Shown here piece by piece: positions 63,168-64,000 of a stretch of DNA of 64,000 bases. Both the position numbers and the translations under genes were made by a program. The stretch comes from Jackrogersella multiformis. Taxonomy: Eukaryota > Ascomycota > Sordariomycetes > Xylariales > Hypoxylaceae. How positions within the stretch are numbered: the stretch's first letter is position 1; the number at the start of each line of letters is the position of its first letter. Location: NCBI GenBank assembly GCA_902806575.1, contig CADCXD010000008.1:558001-622000 (forward strand). The letters are read 5' to 3'. The notes below the pieces were generated by a model. The model had not been told where the DNA came from and made no database searches. It worked only from the letters and a program-made list of their open reading frames with translations.

Positions 63168-63370
63168 GGAGAAAAAGGAAGCACTTCCCAGTGATGCCTC
63201 GACTGATCAAAGTAGATCCACCGTTACCACTTACGCTGATAGCAACTCGACTAGTCGGACAGAGATCATGTCTTATATTCCCTGTTGTTCTAAGTCTGTC
63301 GACGACAAAGTGCGGAAGTGGTGGGGTGGATTCAACATCGCCAAAGTCACACCCAGCAGATATTTGAAGC
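63151..63370 (+). other. Coding-like frame just after TRM10, status unclear
   Basis: In the +1 frame relative to TRM10, an open stretch from 63151 reads CRQPSKEKKEALPSDASTD and on to MSYIPCCSKSVDDKVRKWWG and FNIAKVTPSR. Its composition looks coding, and it begins right after CAG at 63148-63150, which could be a splice acceptor. A further possible exon (KYQAELQYSMYTAGS) follows the acceptor-like TTTTGCAG near 63430. I found no convincing donor that joins it to TRM10 in phase. It could be an alternative 3' end, a small separate gene, or chance. Confidence 0.25.
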
Positions 63371-64000
63371 TAAAGAGCAACAATGATTCTCAACACTCTA
63401 ACTTGAGATTGTCTTCCTTCCACTTTTGCAGAAATATCAAGCGGAACTACAGTACTCGATGTATACGGCAGGGAGCGTATGGTGCGTTCCTCTTTTGTAT
63501 TTCTCTTGAGATATCCCCAGCGCGATTCAGAGTACCGATATTTTTCGGTTGACGAGTAGATGACGACGACTAGAAATGTCTCGCCTCTACTGCTATTACC
63601 TGTATTATAAATTACTAGGTAAATACAAACCTTTTGAATTACCTTCTCGAATTTGTGAGCTATTTAATTAGAATTGAAGCTTTAGTACCTAGTGATCCTA
63701 TAATACCCTAGTCGGATGCCAATATCTACCTGCTAATACTTGTAGGGTGCAAGCCAAAATCTAGCAGTCTAAAAGTGCTTGTTGTTTTTATGTCCTAAGT
63801 TTTATTACATCTATCATAAGACATCATCTAGGTGCTTGGTTACGATGTTTACTGCCCTCTCGTCTTATTGTCACTTCTATTCAATGGGGGTTTCCCGTTT
63901 ACCCCTGAGTTTGTGCTTGGCCTTCATACTAACCACAACTCCAGGTCAGTTAAGTCAATGATCATGACTCATTATTCGACAGGATCTCAGATATTTAATG
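63371..64000. other. Right-end DNA, no supported gene
   Basis: Normal composition, stops in all frames, isolated CTAGGTA-type motifs near 63617 and 63687. The frame at 63268-63552 has no recognised domain beyond the stretch noted at 63151-63370. Confidence 0.5.

Overview
This is nuclear DNA of a filamentous ascomycete (Pezizomycotina, probably Sordariomycetes). The evidence is short GT-AG introns (54-275 nt), a HET-domain gene, a secreted GH11 xylanase, and a 37-kb AT-rich block carrying the signature of repeat-induced point mutation (RIP).

Layout. 1-2230: no gene, apart from the xylanase promoter at its right end. 2234-2887: intronless secreted GH11 endoxylanase (+). 3414-5081: HET-domain protein (+). 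5082-6572: nothing supported. 6573-7532: MAM33/p32 mitochondrial matrix protein (-, 2 exons). 8232-8435: possible small Cys-rich protein (-). 9664-10437: TMA16 ribosome-biogenesis factor (-, 4 exons). 11583-13996: EXO1 nuclease (+, 3 exons). 16079-17926: ariadne-type RBR ubiquitin ligase (+, 3 exons). 19014-20083: mitochondrial-type PRX5-like peroxiredoxin (+, 4 exons). 20884-23722: MSH2 mismatch-repair ATPase (-, 2 exons). 24155-61320: gene-free, RIP-degraded, nested Ty3/gypsy-like LTR retrotransposons. 61719-63167: TRM10 tRNA m1G9 methyltransferase (+). 63168-64000: no certain gene.

Exon structures were rebuilt by hand from splice sites and reading-frame continuity. Several genes are therefore longer than their largest open frame. 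TMA16 gains its C-terminus from a fourth exon, MSH2 its first 58 residues, EXO1 its first 53, and the peroxiredoxin three small exons.

Working links. EXO1 and MSH2 act in the same pathway (mismatch repair) and lie about 6.9 kb apart. EXO1 keeps all seven metal ligands and an MLH1-binding (MIP) box. The MSH2 start lies about 430 bp from the edge of the RIP block.

Inside the AT block I read four fossil reverse-transcriptase active sites, two per strand. In each, the family YIDD motif has become YINN or YIND, as RIP acting on TpG/CpA would produce. By-eye repeat matching suggests a nested history: an old element (A1, +) was split by a younger gypsy element (C) and by a separate roughly 17.5-kb insertion, which itself holds an inverted second copy (A2, -) inside a further element (B, -). 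A perfect 17-copy 21-bp tandem array sits at the left edge. I saw no convincing new protein system. The most informative parts are the RIP stratigraphy, the uniform array, and a recurring palindromic motif related to TAGGTACCTA in the gene-side intergenic DNA.
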